Part shown: positions 43,727 through 52,246 of the stretch, one piece after another | Numbering within the stretch: the first letter of the stretch is position 1 | Layout of the letters: each line of letters begins with the position of its first letter | DNA from: Mycolicibacterium sp. MU0053 | Lineage (GTDB): Bacteria > Actinomycetota > Actinomycetes > Mycobacteriales > Mycobacteriaceae | Direction: 5' to 3' | NCBI RefSeq assembly: GCF_963378095.1 | Contig: NZ_OY726397.1 | Coordinates: forward strand, 4,836,001 to 4,900,000 | DNA: 64,000 nucleotides | The notes under the pieces: generated by a model | The model's input: the letters and a program-made list of their open reading frames with translations, nothing else | What the model was told of the DNA's origin: nothing | The model's database searches: none | Program-made: the position numbers and the translations under genes

Positions 43727-45219
43727 ACATCTTCACCATGCTCGACCGGGCCGCGACCCGCTACCCCGACGAGGGCGCGCTGTATCTCGGCGATCGCTGC
43801 GTGGTGTCCTGGCGCGAGTTGCGGGAGCGCGCGCTGCGATTGGCCGCCTCGATTCGGCGCAGCGCCGCACCCGGTACCCGGGTCGCGGTGGCCAGCGAGA
43901 ACCGGCCGGAGATCGTCGAGTTGATGTTCGGCATCTGGGCCGCCGGATGTGTCTTTGTCCCAATGAATTTCAAGCTGCACCCGCGCGAGATGGCCGACAT
44001 CCTCAGCGACTGCGAGGCGGCCCTGGTGGTTGCCTCGCCGAAGCTCGCCACCGCCCTGGCCGCGCACACCGGGATCGCGATCGACGTGTTGGACAGTCCG
44101 GCGTACCGGGACCGCTTCGACTGTCCGCCGATGAGTCCGGCCGACGTCGCCCCGGACGCGCTCGCGTGGTTGTTCTACACCAGCGGCACCACCGGCCGGT
44201 CCAAGGGCGCGATGCTCTCGCACCGCAACCTGACCGCGATGACCGTCGCCCATCTGGCCGATATCGACGATCCGGACCAGGGCTGCAGCCTGGTGCACGC
44301 CGCGCCCATGTCGCACGGCTCCGGCCTGTACATCCCCGCCTATGTGCTACGCGGCGCCCGACAGGTGGTACCCGCCTCCGGCGCGTTCGACGCCGACGAA
44401 TTCCTGGACCTGTGCGCCGCTCATCCCGGCTGCACCGCGTTCCTGGCCCCGACGATGGTGCAGCGGCTGGTCGATACCGGCCGCTCGGCGCCCGACGCGC
44501 TGCGCAGCATCATCTACGGCGGCGGCCCGATGTATGTCGAGAGCCTGAAACAGGCGTTGGCCGCGTTCGGTCCGATCTTCGCCCAGATCTACGGCCAGGG
44601 CGAATCCCCGATGACCATCACCGGTCTGCGCCGGGCCGATCACGAGTGCGGTGACGATGCGATCCTGGGCTCGGTCGGTGACGCTCGCTCGGGCGTCGAG
44701 GTGGCGGTGCTACGGCCCGACGGCACCCGGGCCGATCCGCACGAGATCGGCGAGATCGTCTGTCGCGGCGACGTGGTGATGACGGGGTACTGGAACAACC
44801 CGGCGGCGACCGCGGAGACGCTGGCCGGCGGTTGGCTGCACACCGGCGACCTCGGTTCCTTCGATGAGCACGGCTACCTGACCCTGCGCGACCGCTCCAA
44901 GGACGTCGTCATCAGCGGTGGCTCCAACGTCTACCCCCGCGAGGTCGAGGAGGTGCTGCTCGAACACCCCGAGGTTCGGGAGGCCTGCGTCGTCGGGACA
45001 CCCGACGCCGAATGGGGCGAGGCGGTGGTGGCTTTCATTGTGGGCGAGGCGGATCCGAGGTCGCTCGACGCGTACCTGCTGGAGCGCATCGCCCGGTTCA
45101 AACGACCCAAACGGTATCTGTTCGTCGAGGACCTGCCCAAGAACAGCTACGGCAAGGTACTCAAACGTGCACTCCGGGCCCGCCTGAGCTCGGAACCGGT
45201 TACGGGCCCGAATACCTGA
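43723..45219 (+). CDS. AMP-forming acyl-CoA ligase
   Basis: 498 residues. FYTSGTTGRSKGAMLSH is the phosphate loop, IYGQGESPM the A5-type motif, LHTGDLGSFDEHGYLTLRDRSKDVVISGG the hinge region, and LPKNSYGKVLKR carries the adenylation lysine. The GTG start overlaps the SDR stop; an ATG at 43711 is the alternative. Last gene of the divergent operon. Its end overlaps the converging 181-aa gene by 20 bases. A second ligase implies that two different acids arise in the pathway. Confidence 0.88.
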   Translation: MNIFTMLDRAATRYPDEGALYLGDRCVVSWRELRERALRLAASIRRSAAPGTRVAVASENRPEIVELMFGIWAAGCVFVPMNFKLHPREMADILSDCEAALVVASPKLATALAAHTGIAIDVLDSPAYRDRFDCPPMSPADVAPDALAWLFYTSGTTGRSKGAMLSHRNLTAMTVAHLADIDDPDQGCSLVHAAPMSHGSGLYIPAYVLRGARQVVPASGAFDADEFLDLCAAHPGCTAFLAPTMVQRLVDTGRSAPDALRSIIYGGGPMYVESLKQALAAFGPIFAQIYGQGESPMTITGLRRADHECGDDAILGSVGDARSGVEVAVLRPDGTRADPHEIGEIVCRGDVVMTGYWNNPAATAETLAGGWLHTGDLGSFDEHGYLTLRDRSKDVVISGGSNVYPREVEEVLLEHPEVREACVVGTPDAEWGEAVVAFIVGEADPRSLDAYLLERIARFKRPKRYLFVEDLPKNSYGKVLKRALRARLSSEPVTGPNT

Positions 45220-45745
45220 CACCGCCGGCGAAGAAGCGTTCGGTGCGGGTGGCCGCAGCCGGGGCGGATGCCATTACGAGGGCACGGCTCTTGAACGCAT
45301 GCGCTGCCGCGGTCAGCCGGTGCTCGACGACCGTCGTCGCGGTGTCGACCGTGGCCGGCAACGCCGCGCCCCAGAACGTCACCTCGGTGCGGCCGCGACG
45401 CAAGGCCGAGACCACCTCGCGGCTGATCCGCAGGTCCCGGGCGAACATGTCCGAGGACACCGCGAGCGCTTCCGGGCGGCGGCTGTCGGCTGCCGCCGGG
45501 CGCAACGCCGTCTCGAGGTCGAACACCCGGGCACCCACGATCGACAATGGTCGGATGTCGCCGGGCTCCGCCAGCAGCACGTTGACTTCCCAGCCTGCCA
45601 TCACGCGGTCGAACAGCCAGCCGCCCGAAGCCGAGACCGCGTCGAGCACCGAGGAGGCCACCACGTTGAGCTGGTACTTCAGCGAATCCTCGCCGGGGAC
45701 CCCGCCGAGGGTGAATTCGTCATGCTCCAGGGTCGCAGATGTCAC
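45200..45745 (-). CDS. Conserved-looking protein of unknown function (181 aa)
   Basis: I do not recognise a family. The protein is soluble, without signal peptide or membrane helix, mixed alpha/beta by composition. Distinctive segments are LKYQLNVVASSVLDAVSASGGWLFDRVMAGWEVNVLL near the N-terminus and FARDLRISREVVSALRRGRTEVTFWG in the second half. Two copies of the 27-bp element lie upstream, one (D) 43 bases away and pointing at the start, so it is probably a member of that regulon and may be regulatory itself. Confidence 0.75.
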   Translation of the reverse strand: MTSATLEHDEFTLGGVPGEDSLKYQLNVVASSVLDAVSASGGWLFDRVMAGWEVNVLLAEPGDIRPLSIVGARVFDLETALRPAAADSRRPEALAVSSDMFARDLRISREVVSALRRGRTEVTFWGAALPATVDTATTVVEHRLTAAAHAFKSRALVMASAPAAATRTERFFAGGVRYSGP

Positions 45746-45787
45746 TGGAAACCTCCGTGTCGGCGTGCTGAGCTCCGTCCCACGAGC

Positions 45788-45814
45788 GTGACAGTTTTAT
45801 CGAGATATGTAAAG
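45788..45814 (-). promoter_or_regulatory. 27-bp regulon element, copy D
   Basis: On the minus strand it reads CTTTACAT-N13-TGTCAC then GCTCG, the same right flank as copies A and C. It ends 43 bases before the ATG of the 181-aa gene. Confidence 0.65.
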
Positions 45815-45845
45815 GCTCGATTTGGCCACAGCGGGCGCGTCGCCT

Positions 45846-45872
45846 GTTTACAGTTCGACGCTTGGCTGTCAC
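45846..45872 (+). promoter_or_regulatory. 27-bp regulon element, copy G (variant)
   Basis: It reads GTTTACAG-N13-TGTCAC on the plus strand with the invariant spacer. It faces away from copy D, 31 bases from it, and has no plus-strand gene downstream, so it looks like a partner site rather than a promoter. Confidence 0.5.
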
Positions 45873-45897
45873 AGGTGGAGCAGGGCCGTCCGGTGCC

Positions 45898-46326
45898 TCA
45901 GGCGAGCGCCGAGGACAGGTCGCCGATCCGATCGAAGCGCATCCGGACGGTGGTCCCGTGTGCCGAGCAGTCGATGACCACCTCGTCGGCGAGGGCTTCC
46001 ATCAGCGGAATGCCACGCCCGCGCAGCTGCGGATTGCCCGCGTCGGTGGGTTCACGCCAGGCACCCTCGTCGGTCACCGTGACCGCCAACGATCCGTTGG
46101 TCGGGTCGCAGGCCGCGGTCAGGGTGACAGATCCCGGCTCACGCTGGTGCCGGTACGCGAACTCTGCGGTGTTCGCGAGGGCCTCGTTGACCGCCAGCAC
46201 CAAATCGTTGTGCCGGTAGGTGGCGAGACCGAATTGGCGCAGCCAGCGACCGAACTCTTCGCGAAGACGGCCGACGCTCAGGGCATCGGCGGTTTCGCTG
46301 CGGTGGTGGGACTCGGCTGCGGGCAT
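45898..46326 (-). CDS. Anti-sigma factor kinase (RsbW/SpoIIAB-like ATPase)
   Basis: 142 residues of the GHKL ATPase fold. The N box is AVNEALANTAEFAY, the G1 box VTDEGAW, and the G2 region LRGRGIPLMEALAD. Such kinases phosphorylate an anti-anti-sigma protein and sequester a sigma factor. It follows the STAS gene by 33 bases on the same strand, the usual partner order. No sigma factor gene lies beside the pair, so the target must be encoded elsewhere; SigF is the usual mycobacterial partner. Confidence 0.88.
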   Translation of the reverse strand: MPAAESHHRSETADALSVGRLREEFGRWLRQFGLATYRHNDLVLAVNEALANTAEFAYRHQREPGSVTLTAACDPTNGSLAVTVTDEGAWREPTDAGNPQLRGRGIPLMEALADEVVIDCSAHGTTVRMRFDRIGDLSSALA

Positions 46327-46359
46327 GTCGGAAGTTGGGTTACCCGTTTTCGCTGGCCA

Positions 46360-46743
46360 CTACGCCGCCAGCTTTTCCAACGCCTCTTCCAGCGTTGTGT
46401 ATACGTCAACGATGTCGGCGACGCCGACCAATTTCAGTGGCCGACCGGTGACCGGACCGTCGGCGACCACGGCGAACCGGACGCCCTCGGGGACCTGCTG
46501 GTTGGCGGCGATCAACACGCTCATCCCGGCGGAGGCGAGGAACTCGACGTCAGTAAGGTCCACCACCAGTGCCGCCGGCTTCTGCACCAGCGCCGCCGCG
46601 ATCCGCTCTTCGAGCTTGGGCGAGGTCAGCATGTCGACGGTGCCGGCCGCGGAGACCACGGCGACCCGATCGAACCACTTCTCCTCGACCACGCACTCCG
46701 GCGGCAGGATCACGTCGTCGGTGATGTTCGTTTCTTCTGGCAT
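46360..46743 (-). CDS. Anti-anti-sigma factor (STAS domain)
   Basis: 127 residues from an ATG preceded by GTGAGG. The STAS domain covers residues about 24-125, and the phosphorylation region reads DVEFLASAGMSVLI, with Ser71 the candidate. An N-terminal tail of about 20 residues is extra. Upstream lies an inverted repeat at 46757-46778. It should release a sigma factor by competing for the downstream RsbW-like kinase. Confidence 0.88.
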   Translation of the reverse strand: MPEETNITDDVILPPECVVEEKWFDRVAVVSAAGTVDMLTSPKLEERIAAALVQKPAALVVDLTDVEFLASAGMSVLIAANQQVPEGVRFAVVADGPVTGRPLKLVGVADIVDVYTTLEEALEKLAA

Positions 46744-46756
46744 CAGGCACCTCACT

Positions 46757-46778
46757 GTAATCGCACTCTGCCGATTAC
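46757..46778. promoter_or_regulatory. Inverted repeat upstream of the STAS gene
   Basis: GTAATCG, eight bases, CGATTAC lies 14 bases before the STAS ATG and could be an operator. The rest of the 233-bp gap to the TetR gene shows nothing I can name. Confidence 0.45.
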
Positions 46779-46976
46779 GTCACTCACGTTGCAAGGCTTC
46801 GGGCTGAACCTGGCATGGTCGTCTCGAGAAGGATACTGCCCTGCTCACGACGGCCTGGCGGCTAGGGCGCAACGCCCGGGCGTTCCGGGTGTTGCAGCCA
46901 ACCACAACCGCTTTACCTCTACGATCTGGTTCATCATACGTACATCGCACCAACCGACCCGGGTAGGACCTGCGCA

Positions 46977-47534
46977 GTGAACCGACCTAGCACCACCACC
47001 GCTGCGGTGGATGCCGTCGACGACAACTCGACGCGGCAGCGAATTCTGGCCGCTACCGCCGAGGTGCTGAGCCGCAGCGGGCAGACGAAGCTCAGCTTGT
47101 CGGACGTGGCTCAGCAGGCCGGGGTGTCCAGGCCGACCCTGTACCGGTGGTTTGCCTCCAAGGAGGCGCTGCTCGATGCGTTCGCAGTCTACGAGCGGCA
47201 GATGTTCGACACCGGGGTCAGCCGCGCGACCGCGGAGTTGCGCGGTTCCGACCGCCTCGATGCGGCACTGCGGTTTATCGTCGACTATCAGCACTCCTAC
47301 TCCGGGGTGCGCGCGGTGGACATCGAACCCGAGGTGGTCATCGCCCGGTTGTCCCAGGTCATCCCGGTGATGCGGGCCCGGCTGGAACGCCTCCTCAGCG
47401 GACCCAGCGCGCAGGTCAAGGCAGCCACCGCGATCCGCGTCGCGGTGTCGCACTACATCGTCCGCAGCGACGACGACGACGGCTTCCTCGACCAGTTACG
47501 GCACGCCGTCGGCATCAAGCCCACCAGCAGGTAG
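46977..47534 (+). CDS. TetR-family transcriptional regulator (paralogue of the one at 6145)
   Basis: 185 residues from a GTG. The recognition region LSDVAQQAGVSRPTLYRWF and the following ASK match the 6145 protein almost residue for residue, and the C-terminal domains share DRLDAAL, SYSGVR and AVSHYIVRSDD. The two are clear paralogues 41 kb apart and should bind similar operators. No copy of the 27-bp element lies directly upstream of this gene; the nearest are at 45.8 kb. Confidence 0.88.
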   Translation: MNRPSTTTAAVDAVDDNSTRQRILAATAEVLSRSGQTKLSLSDVAQQAGVSRPTLYRWFASKEALLDAFAVYERQMFDTGVSRATAELRGSDRLDAALRFIVDYQHSYSGVRAVDIEPEVVIARLSQVIPVMRARLERLLSGPSAQVKAATAIRVAVSHYIVRSDDDDGFLDQLRHAVGIKPTSR

Positions 47535-47549
47535 TCGGACGCGGCGCCG

Positions 47550-48425
47550 TCAGCTGATGATGACGGCGCCGCCGAACATGTCCAGCAGGACCCCGGTTCG
47601 CCACCACACCAGAGCCACGAACACCACCAGGAACGCCGCGGTCACCGTGGCCGCCACCGCGGTGCGCTGCTTGGCGGGGGCGTAGACGAAGGCTGCGGCC
47701 ACCAGCGCGCCCGTGATCAATCCACCGAGGTGGCCCTGCCAGCTGATCGCGCCCGCGCCGGCCAGCGGCGCCACGAACGTGATGACCAGGTTCAGCCCGA
47801 TCAAGATCACCACGCCTCGGACGTCGAGGTTCAGTCGGCGGCCGATCACGAAGGCCGCACCGAACAGGCCGAAGATGGCGCCCGAGGCCCCGGCGGTCGC
47901 GGTGTTGAGCGGCGACAGCAGATAGACCAGCAACGAACCGCCCAGCGCGCTGAGGCCGTAGAGCAGCCCGAACCGCAGCCGCCCGAGGGCCAGCTCCAGC
48001 TGGGGACCCACCACGTAGAGGGCCAGCATGTTGAACAGGATGTGCATGGTGCCGTAGTGCAGGAAAGCCGACGTGACCAGCCGGTAGACCTCGCCGTCGG
48101 CGACCGCCGGCGGCCACAGGGTCAATTCGCGCTCGAGCTGACCGGAGGCCATTTGCAGGACGAACATCACCACGTTGATGCCGATCAGCGTCCAGGTGAC
48201 GATCGGCTTGCCGGAGCCGTGCCACCGACCCCCCAGTGCGGTGCGGGGTTGGCGCACGCTGGCCGCACCCGCGCGCACGCAGTCCACACACTGCTGCCCG
48301 ACCGCGGCCGACCGCATGCAATCGCCGCAGGCATAACGCTGGCAACGGTTGCACCGGACATAGGTGGTGCGGTCGGGGTGCCGATAACAGACCGGCGTCG
48401 ATCCCGGTGCGCTCGGGTAACTCAT
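47550..48425 (-). CDS. Rhomboid-family intramembrane serine protease with N-terminal zinc-binding domain
   Basis: 291 residues. Residues 13-49 form a cysteine-rich B-box-like module (C13, H16, C25, C28, C33, C36, C46, C49). Six membrane helices follow from about residue 75. The catalytic pair is Ser181 (GASGAIFG) and His232 (GHLGG), with Asn132 in the HILFNM segment. The combination is common in actinobacteria. ATG at 48425. Substrate unknown. Confidence 0.92.
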   Translation of the reverse strand: MSYPSAPGSTPVCYRHPDRTTYVRCNRCQRYACGDCMRSAAVGQQCVDCVRAGAASVRQPRTALGGRWHGSGKPIVTWTLIGINVVMFVLQMASGQLERELTLWPPAVADGEVYRLVTSAFLHYGTMHILFNMLALYVVGPQLELALGRLRFGLLYGLSALGGSLLVYLLSPLNTATAGASGAIFGLFGAAFVIGRRLNLDVRGVVILIGLNLVITFVAPLAGAGAISWQGHLGGLITGALVAAAFVYAPAKQRTAVAATVTAAFLVVFVALVWWRTGVLLDMFGGAVIIS

Positions 48426-48504
48426 GCCAATAACGTACTTGGGCGCTGCCCCGCACATCGTCGGGCGAGGGCACCGGCGAGGCGGTGTTCTGCCCGGCGC
48501 CGAA

Positions 48505-50760
48505 CTAGGTCTCCGACTCGTCCGATTCCGACGCCTCGACCAGCAGCGCCATGCCGTGATGCGGGGGCATCTCGACGGCGAAGCTGTGCAGATCGTCCAC
48601 CGTCGCGAATGCGTGGCCGCTGAACATGTCCGAGACCGTGGACCCGGGCGGCAGCGTGTCGGAACGCACGGTGCCGGCAATGGGCTCGTCGGCGAAGTTG
48701 AGCACGGTGAGCTGGTACTGCTGCGGATTCTCGAGTTGATGGACCATCACCAGCATGGCCCGGTGCGACACCTCCGGGATGTCGATCTGCCGGCTGGTGG
48801 CGATGCCGTAGTGCGCCCGCACCCGCAAGATCGCCTGCAGCTGCCGCAGGAAGCTGGTCTCGTCCGCCAGCTGATCCGGAATCGACCCGTAAAGACTTCT
48901 GCCCCTCGGCATTCCGGCCATCGACTGGGTCGCGGTGGGGTTGACCCCCATCAGGTCGTGCGCGGCGCGGTGGATCCAGCGGGTGTCGCCGAACCGCAAC
49001 AGTTCGGCGACGTCGTCGACCGGCAATGTCAACATGCCGCACAGGTCCCAGCCGGACAGCGCGAACACGCCCGGCTGCAGCGCGTTGAACATCGCCAACA
49101 GCAGATGGGCGCGACGCACCCGGTCGACGTCGTCGGGGTCCTGAAGGTCGTCGAGAGCGCTGAAACCGAGCGTGGCGGCGATCAAAGATGCGGTGGTGCA
49201 GGCGATCCCGTTGGTGGTGAAGACGCGGTTGTACGGCGCATTGTCGCCGGTGAGCTTTTCGATCAGGTCCCCCCGGACGATCTCGCCGAGTTCCTCGCCG
49301 GTGACCTCGGCGGACTTGTAGGTGAAGCGGTCGTCGCGGTGGCCGGCGGACCAGTGCACCAGCTCATAGGTCAGCTCGTCGTGGTTCTGCAACGCATGCA
49401 CCAGCGACGCCGGATCGACGCCGAGCTCCAAGGTGGTGCGCAATGTCAGCCGCAGAAACTCGGTGTCGGCCATGGCGAAGGCGTGCTGATAGGCGGGCCG
49501 GTTGATGAAATCGTAGGACAGGTCGGCGCCGGCCTCACCGATCTGCCGGATGTCGTCGATGGTCAGATTCAGTTCCTGGAAGGTGAACCCGCCGAGTTTG
49601 CGCACCATGCTGGCGATCAGGTGGTTGGCGGCTTCGGACAGCGGGTGTCCCTCCGACCATCCCGGGTTGTCGTCGGCGGCCGTCTTCTCGGCACCCAGAA
49701 AGCCGTTGGCGTCCAGCCGCAGTCCACCGGTACCGAGGTCGGTCAGCGAGTGCAGGGCATCGCCGATCACCAGGCGCATCCCGGCGAACGACGGGTCCAG
49801 CCAGTTGATCGACGGCTGCCCGTCCTTGAAGTAGTGCAGATACACCCAGCGGCGCTCGACCCCGTCGACCCCGAGCACCGGGCGGGTCACGCTCCAGTTG
49901 GTCTCCTTGACGCCCTCGGCGTAGAAGATCACCCGCTGCAGGCGGCCGATGATGTAGCCGGCCTTGTCCAGCCAGTCCTCGCAGGCCGCATCGATGTTGA
50001 CCGAATCGGCGCCCACCGGCACCGCGGGCAGGTGCTCCCAGTCCCGCGGATCGATCTCGACCATGTGATAGATGCCCGGATAGTCCGCGTACTTCATCTC
50101 GGCGAGCCGGAAGTCCGCGCCCTTGCCGGTGTGGCCGGGCACGATGTCGTCGATGATGGTGCCGCCGTACCAGTTGGCCGTGCCGCACAGCTGCCGGAAA
50201 TCGTCCTCGGTGCCGAAGGCCGGGTCTATCTGGGTGCTGATCCGGTCGAAGTGCCCGTCCACGCTCGGGGTGTGGGTCCATCCGGAGATGCCGCCGGCGC
50301 GTTTCACCGGGCCGGTGTGGACGCCCTCGATGCCGATCTCGGCGAAGGCCTTCCACATCGCCTCGTCGGCCATCGCCTTGAGGAAGGACTCATCGGACCG
50401 GGTGATCAGCGAAAGCGGGTAGGCGGTGAACCACACCGAGGCGGTCTCGACGGCACCGCGCGGCATGGGCGTCGCGTACGGGTTCTGCCACATCGAGCCC
50501 TGTCCGGAGAACTGCTGGCTGATCGTGTTGGCGTCGGCCAGCATCGACTGGGAGAGCAACCAGGACACATAGGCCGGGTTGCCCGCGAACGGAGAGCCGT
50601 CCTGCGCGATGGACTTCCGGGTGAACGACGCCTTGACCCGCGGCCGATACCGCAGCGTCCGCGGACGGGCGGGATGCAGGTGTTCGTCGAAGGTGAGCTC
50701 GGGGGTTTCGCTGTGCTGCTCCGGTTGCTCGCCGGGCACCGACTCCACCGGTTGCGACAT
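48505..50760 (-). CDS. GH13 alpha-amylase-superfamily enzyme (trehalose-synthase-like)
   Basis: 751 residues. The GH13 catalytic residues appear as Asp350 (GLRLD, nucleophile), Glu396 (FQELN, acid/base) and His460-Asp461 (QNHDELT), with region I near DDIVPGHTG (205-212). The size, the QNHDELT region and an N-terminal extension resemble trehalose synthase or maltosyltransferase-type enzymes rather than simple amylases, but the 40-residue Pro/Glu-rich N-terminus and region I are atypical. It likely rearranges or transfers alpha-glucosyl units in storage-sugar metabolism; exact reaction uncertain. Confidence 0.85.
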   Translation of the reverse strand: MSQPVESVPGEQPEQHSETPELTFDEHLHPARPRTLRYRPRVKASFTRKSIAQDGSPFAGNPAYVSWLLSQSMLADANTISQQFSGQGSMWQNPYATPMPRGAVETASVWFTAYPLSLITRSDESFLKAMADEAMWKAFAEIGIEGVHTGPVKRAGGISGWTHTPSVDGHFDRISTQIDPAFGTEDDFRQLCGTANWYGGTIIDDIVPGHTGKGADFRLAEMKYADYPGIYHMVEIDPRDWEHLPAVPVGADSVNIDAACEDWLDKAGYIIGRLQRVIFYAEGVKETNWSVTRPVLGVDGVERRWVYLHYFKDGQPSINWLDPSFAGMRLVIGDALHSLTDLGTGGLRLDANGFLGAEKTAADDNPGWSEGHPLSEAANHLIASMVRKLGGFTFQELNLTIDDIRQIGEAGADLSYDFINRPAYQHAFAMADTEFLRLTLRTTLELGVDPASLVHALQNHDELTYELVHWSAGHRDDRFTYKSAEVTGEELGEIVRGDLIEKLTGDNAPYNRVFTTNGIACTTASLIAATLGFSALDDLQDPDDVDRVRRAHLLLAMFNALQPGVFALSGWDLCGMLTLPVDDVAELLRFGDTRWIHRAAHDLMGVNPTATQSMAGMPRGRSLYGSIPDQLADETSFLRQLQAILRVRAHYGIATSRQIDIPEVSHRAMLVMVHQLENPQQYQLTVLNFADEPIAGTVRSDTLPPGSTVSDMFSGHAFATVDDLHSFAVEMPPHHGMALLVEASESDESET

Positions 50761-50904
50761 CGAACCCCTTCCGTGTGGTCAGACCGAACCGCGTATTCCA
50801 CGAGCCTACGGACGGGGGTCCCCGTTGCCGTGCGTGCCCGTTGCTGCGAGGTCAGTATTGCCACGCCGGTCGAACGCCGAAACCCGGGCGTCCACGGCGA
50901 TCCG

Positions 50905-51726
50905 CTATTCGGCGCTGCCCATCGCTTCGGCGATGGCCGCGGCCAGGAACGAGACGGCCTGGTTGCGGCTGACCGACCCGAGCAGTTGCGCCGCCGCGCG
51001 CATGTCGTCGCCGACGAAGACCGTAGGTCCCTCCTTCAGGCTGGCGAACGCCTCGGCTACCACGGACGAGACCTCGACAGCGCCGGGCGGGGCGTGGTCC
51101 TCGGCCGCGATCTGTCCGCGGCTGTATTCGAGGCGTCGCAGCGCCGGGGTGTTGGTCTTGCCCAGGATCAGACCCACGACGTCGACCCCGGCTGGGTTCA
51201 ACTCGGTCCACAAGGCCTCGGCGAAGACCATGTCGAAGGCCTTGCTCGCGGAGTAGGCGACCATGTTGGGTCCACCGGCCAGGCCGGCCCCCGAACCGAA
51301 GATCACGATGCCGCCGCGGCCACGTTCCACCATCCCGGCGGCGTAGTGATGGCACAGCCGCAGCAGCGTGACGCAGTTGCGCTGCACCATTGCCACCGCG
51401 GCGTCCGCCGAGGTGTCGAGGAAGGGCTGGAAGGCCGGATCGGCCCCGGCGCAGTAGACCAGAAATCCGACCGCCAGGTCCTCGGTGGCCGCAATGATCT
51501 GTGCCGCAGCGTCGTCGGCCGCGAGATCAACCGCCAGCGTGCGGGTTCGGACTCCGGTGCGCGCGGCGATGCCGGCCGCCACCTCCTCGAGTACGGCCGC
51601 GCGCCGCGCCAGTAACACCACGTTGATTCCGCGTTCGGCCAGTCCTTCGGCGAATGCGGCGCCCACTCCGTCGGAGGCGCCGGCCACCACCGCCCACGGC
51701 CCGTACTCGTCGGCGAAGGTGCTCAC
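50905..51726 (-). CDS. Short-chain dehydrogenase
   Basis: 273 residues. AGASDGVGAAFAEGLAERG binds the cofactor, VYCAG replaces the NNAG motif, and the active site has Ser in FGSGAG and YSASK. The GTG start overlaps the stop of the SnoaL-like gene (GTGA). The 144 bases upstream of the next gene to the left hold no recognisable signal. Confidence 0.86.
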   Translation of the reverse strand: MSTFADEYGPWAVVAGASDGVGAAFAEGLAERGINVVLLARRAAVLEEVAAGIAARTGVRTRTLAVDLAADDAAAQIIAATEDLAVGFLVYCAGADPAFQPFLDTSADAAVAMVQRNCVTLLRLCHHYAAGMVERGRGGIVIFGSGAGLAGGPNMVAYSASKAFDMVFAEALWTELNPAGVDVVGLILGKTNTPALRRLEYSRGQIAAEDHAPPGAVEVSSVVAEAFASLKEGPTVFVGDDMRAAAQLLGSVSRNQAVSFLAAAIAEAMGSAE

Positions 51727-52136
51727 GCGCCACCGACCGGGCTGACCCGCACCGTCGTGAAGCGGCGCCGGGCAATTCGCCAGCCGTCGCCGGTGCGCGC
51801 CAGGTCGTCGTCGTAGCACCCGACCGCGTTGACCCCGGATTGATTGTCCTGCGACAGGATCAGGGCGTCCACATAGGCGCGCGCTTGGGCCCGATCCCCG
51901 TCGACGGTGACGACGATATTGCTCAACCGGTGCAGCGTGTGGCCGGCCATGGCGTGGGTCTGTGTCATGAAATCGGTGACCGCGTCGACCCCTTTCCACG
52001 CCCCGATCTCGCCGTAGTCGAGTTCGCAGTCGGCGGTGAAAACCGTTCGGAACAATGGCCAATCCCGGCGGTCGATGCCGGTGGCGTATCGGATCAGGAC
52101 ATCGGCGATGTCCCGGTGGTCATCGGTCTGTGCCAT
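51723..52136 (-). CDS. SnoaL-like/NTF2-fold protein
   Basis: 137 residues, a cone-shaped alpha+beta barrel of the SnoaL or ring-hydroxylating-beta-like superfamily. The N-terminal IADVLIRYATGIDRRDWPLFRTVF and the central GHTLHRLSNIVV are typical. Members act as small isomerases, cyclases, dehydratases or non-catalytic subunits. GGGAGG six bases before ATG 52136. It is translationally coupled to an SDR and divergent from the molybdopterin oxidoreductase. Confidence 0.85.
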   Translation of the reverse strand: MAQTDDHRDIADVLIRYATGIDRRDWPLFRTVFTADCELDYGEIGAWKGVDAVTDFMTQTHAMAGHTLHRLSNIVVTVDGDRAQARAYVDALILSQDNQSGVNAVGCYDDDLARTGDGWRIARRRFTTVRVSPVGGA

Positions 52137-52168
52137 GACGGCCTCCCGTTCGTACGGACGCAAGCAGG

Positions 52169-52195
52169 CTTTACAACTATCGCTACCAGTGTCAC
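52169..52195 (+). promoter_or_regulatory. 27-bp regulon element, copy E
   Basis: It reads CTTTACAA-N13-TGTCAC on the plus strand and ends 52 bases before the ATG of the molybdopterin oxidoreductase, pointing at it. The divergent SnoaL start is 33 bases to the other side. Confidence 0.7.
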
Positions 52196-52246
52196 CCTAG
52201 GCGAATGACCCAGCCGCACGGAGCCGGTTGGCCGGGGAGGAAATCC

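Noticed and set aside
46744..46976. A copy of the 27-bp element expected upstream of the second TetR gene
   Set aside because: A CTTTAC is present near 46911 but no TGTCAC follows at the right distance on either strand.
48424..51615. Plus-strand open frame of 1063 codons
   Set aside because: It lies antisense to the GH13 and SDR genes, which have intact motifs on the other strand.
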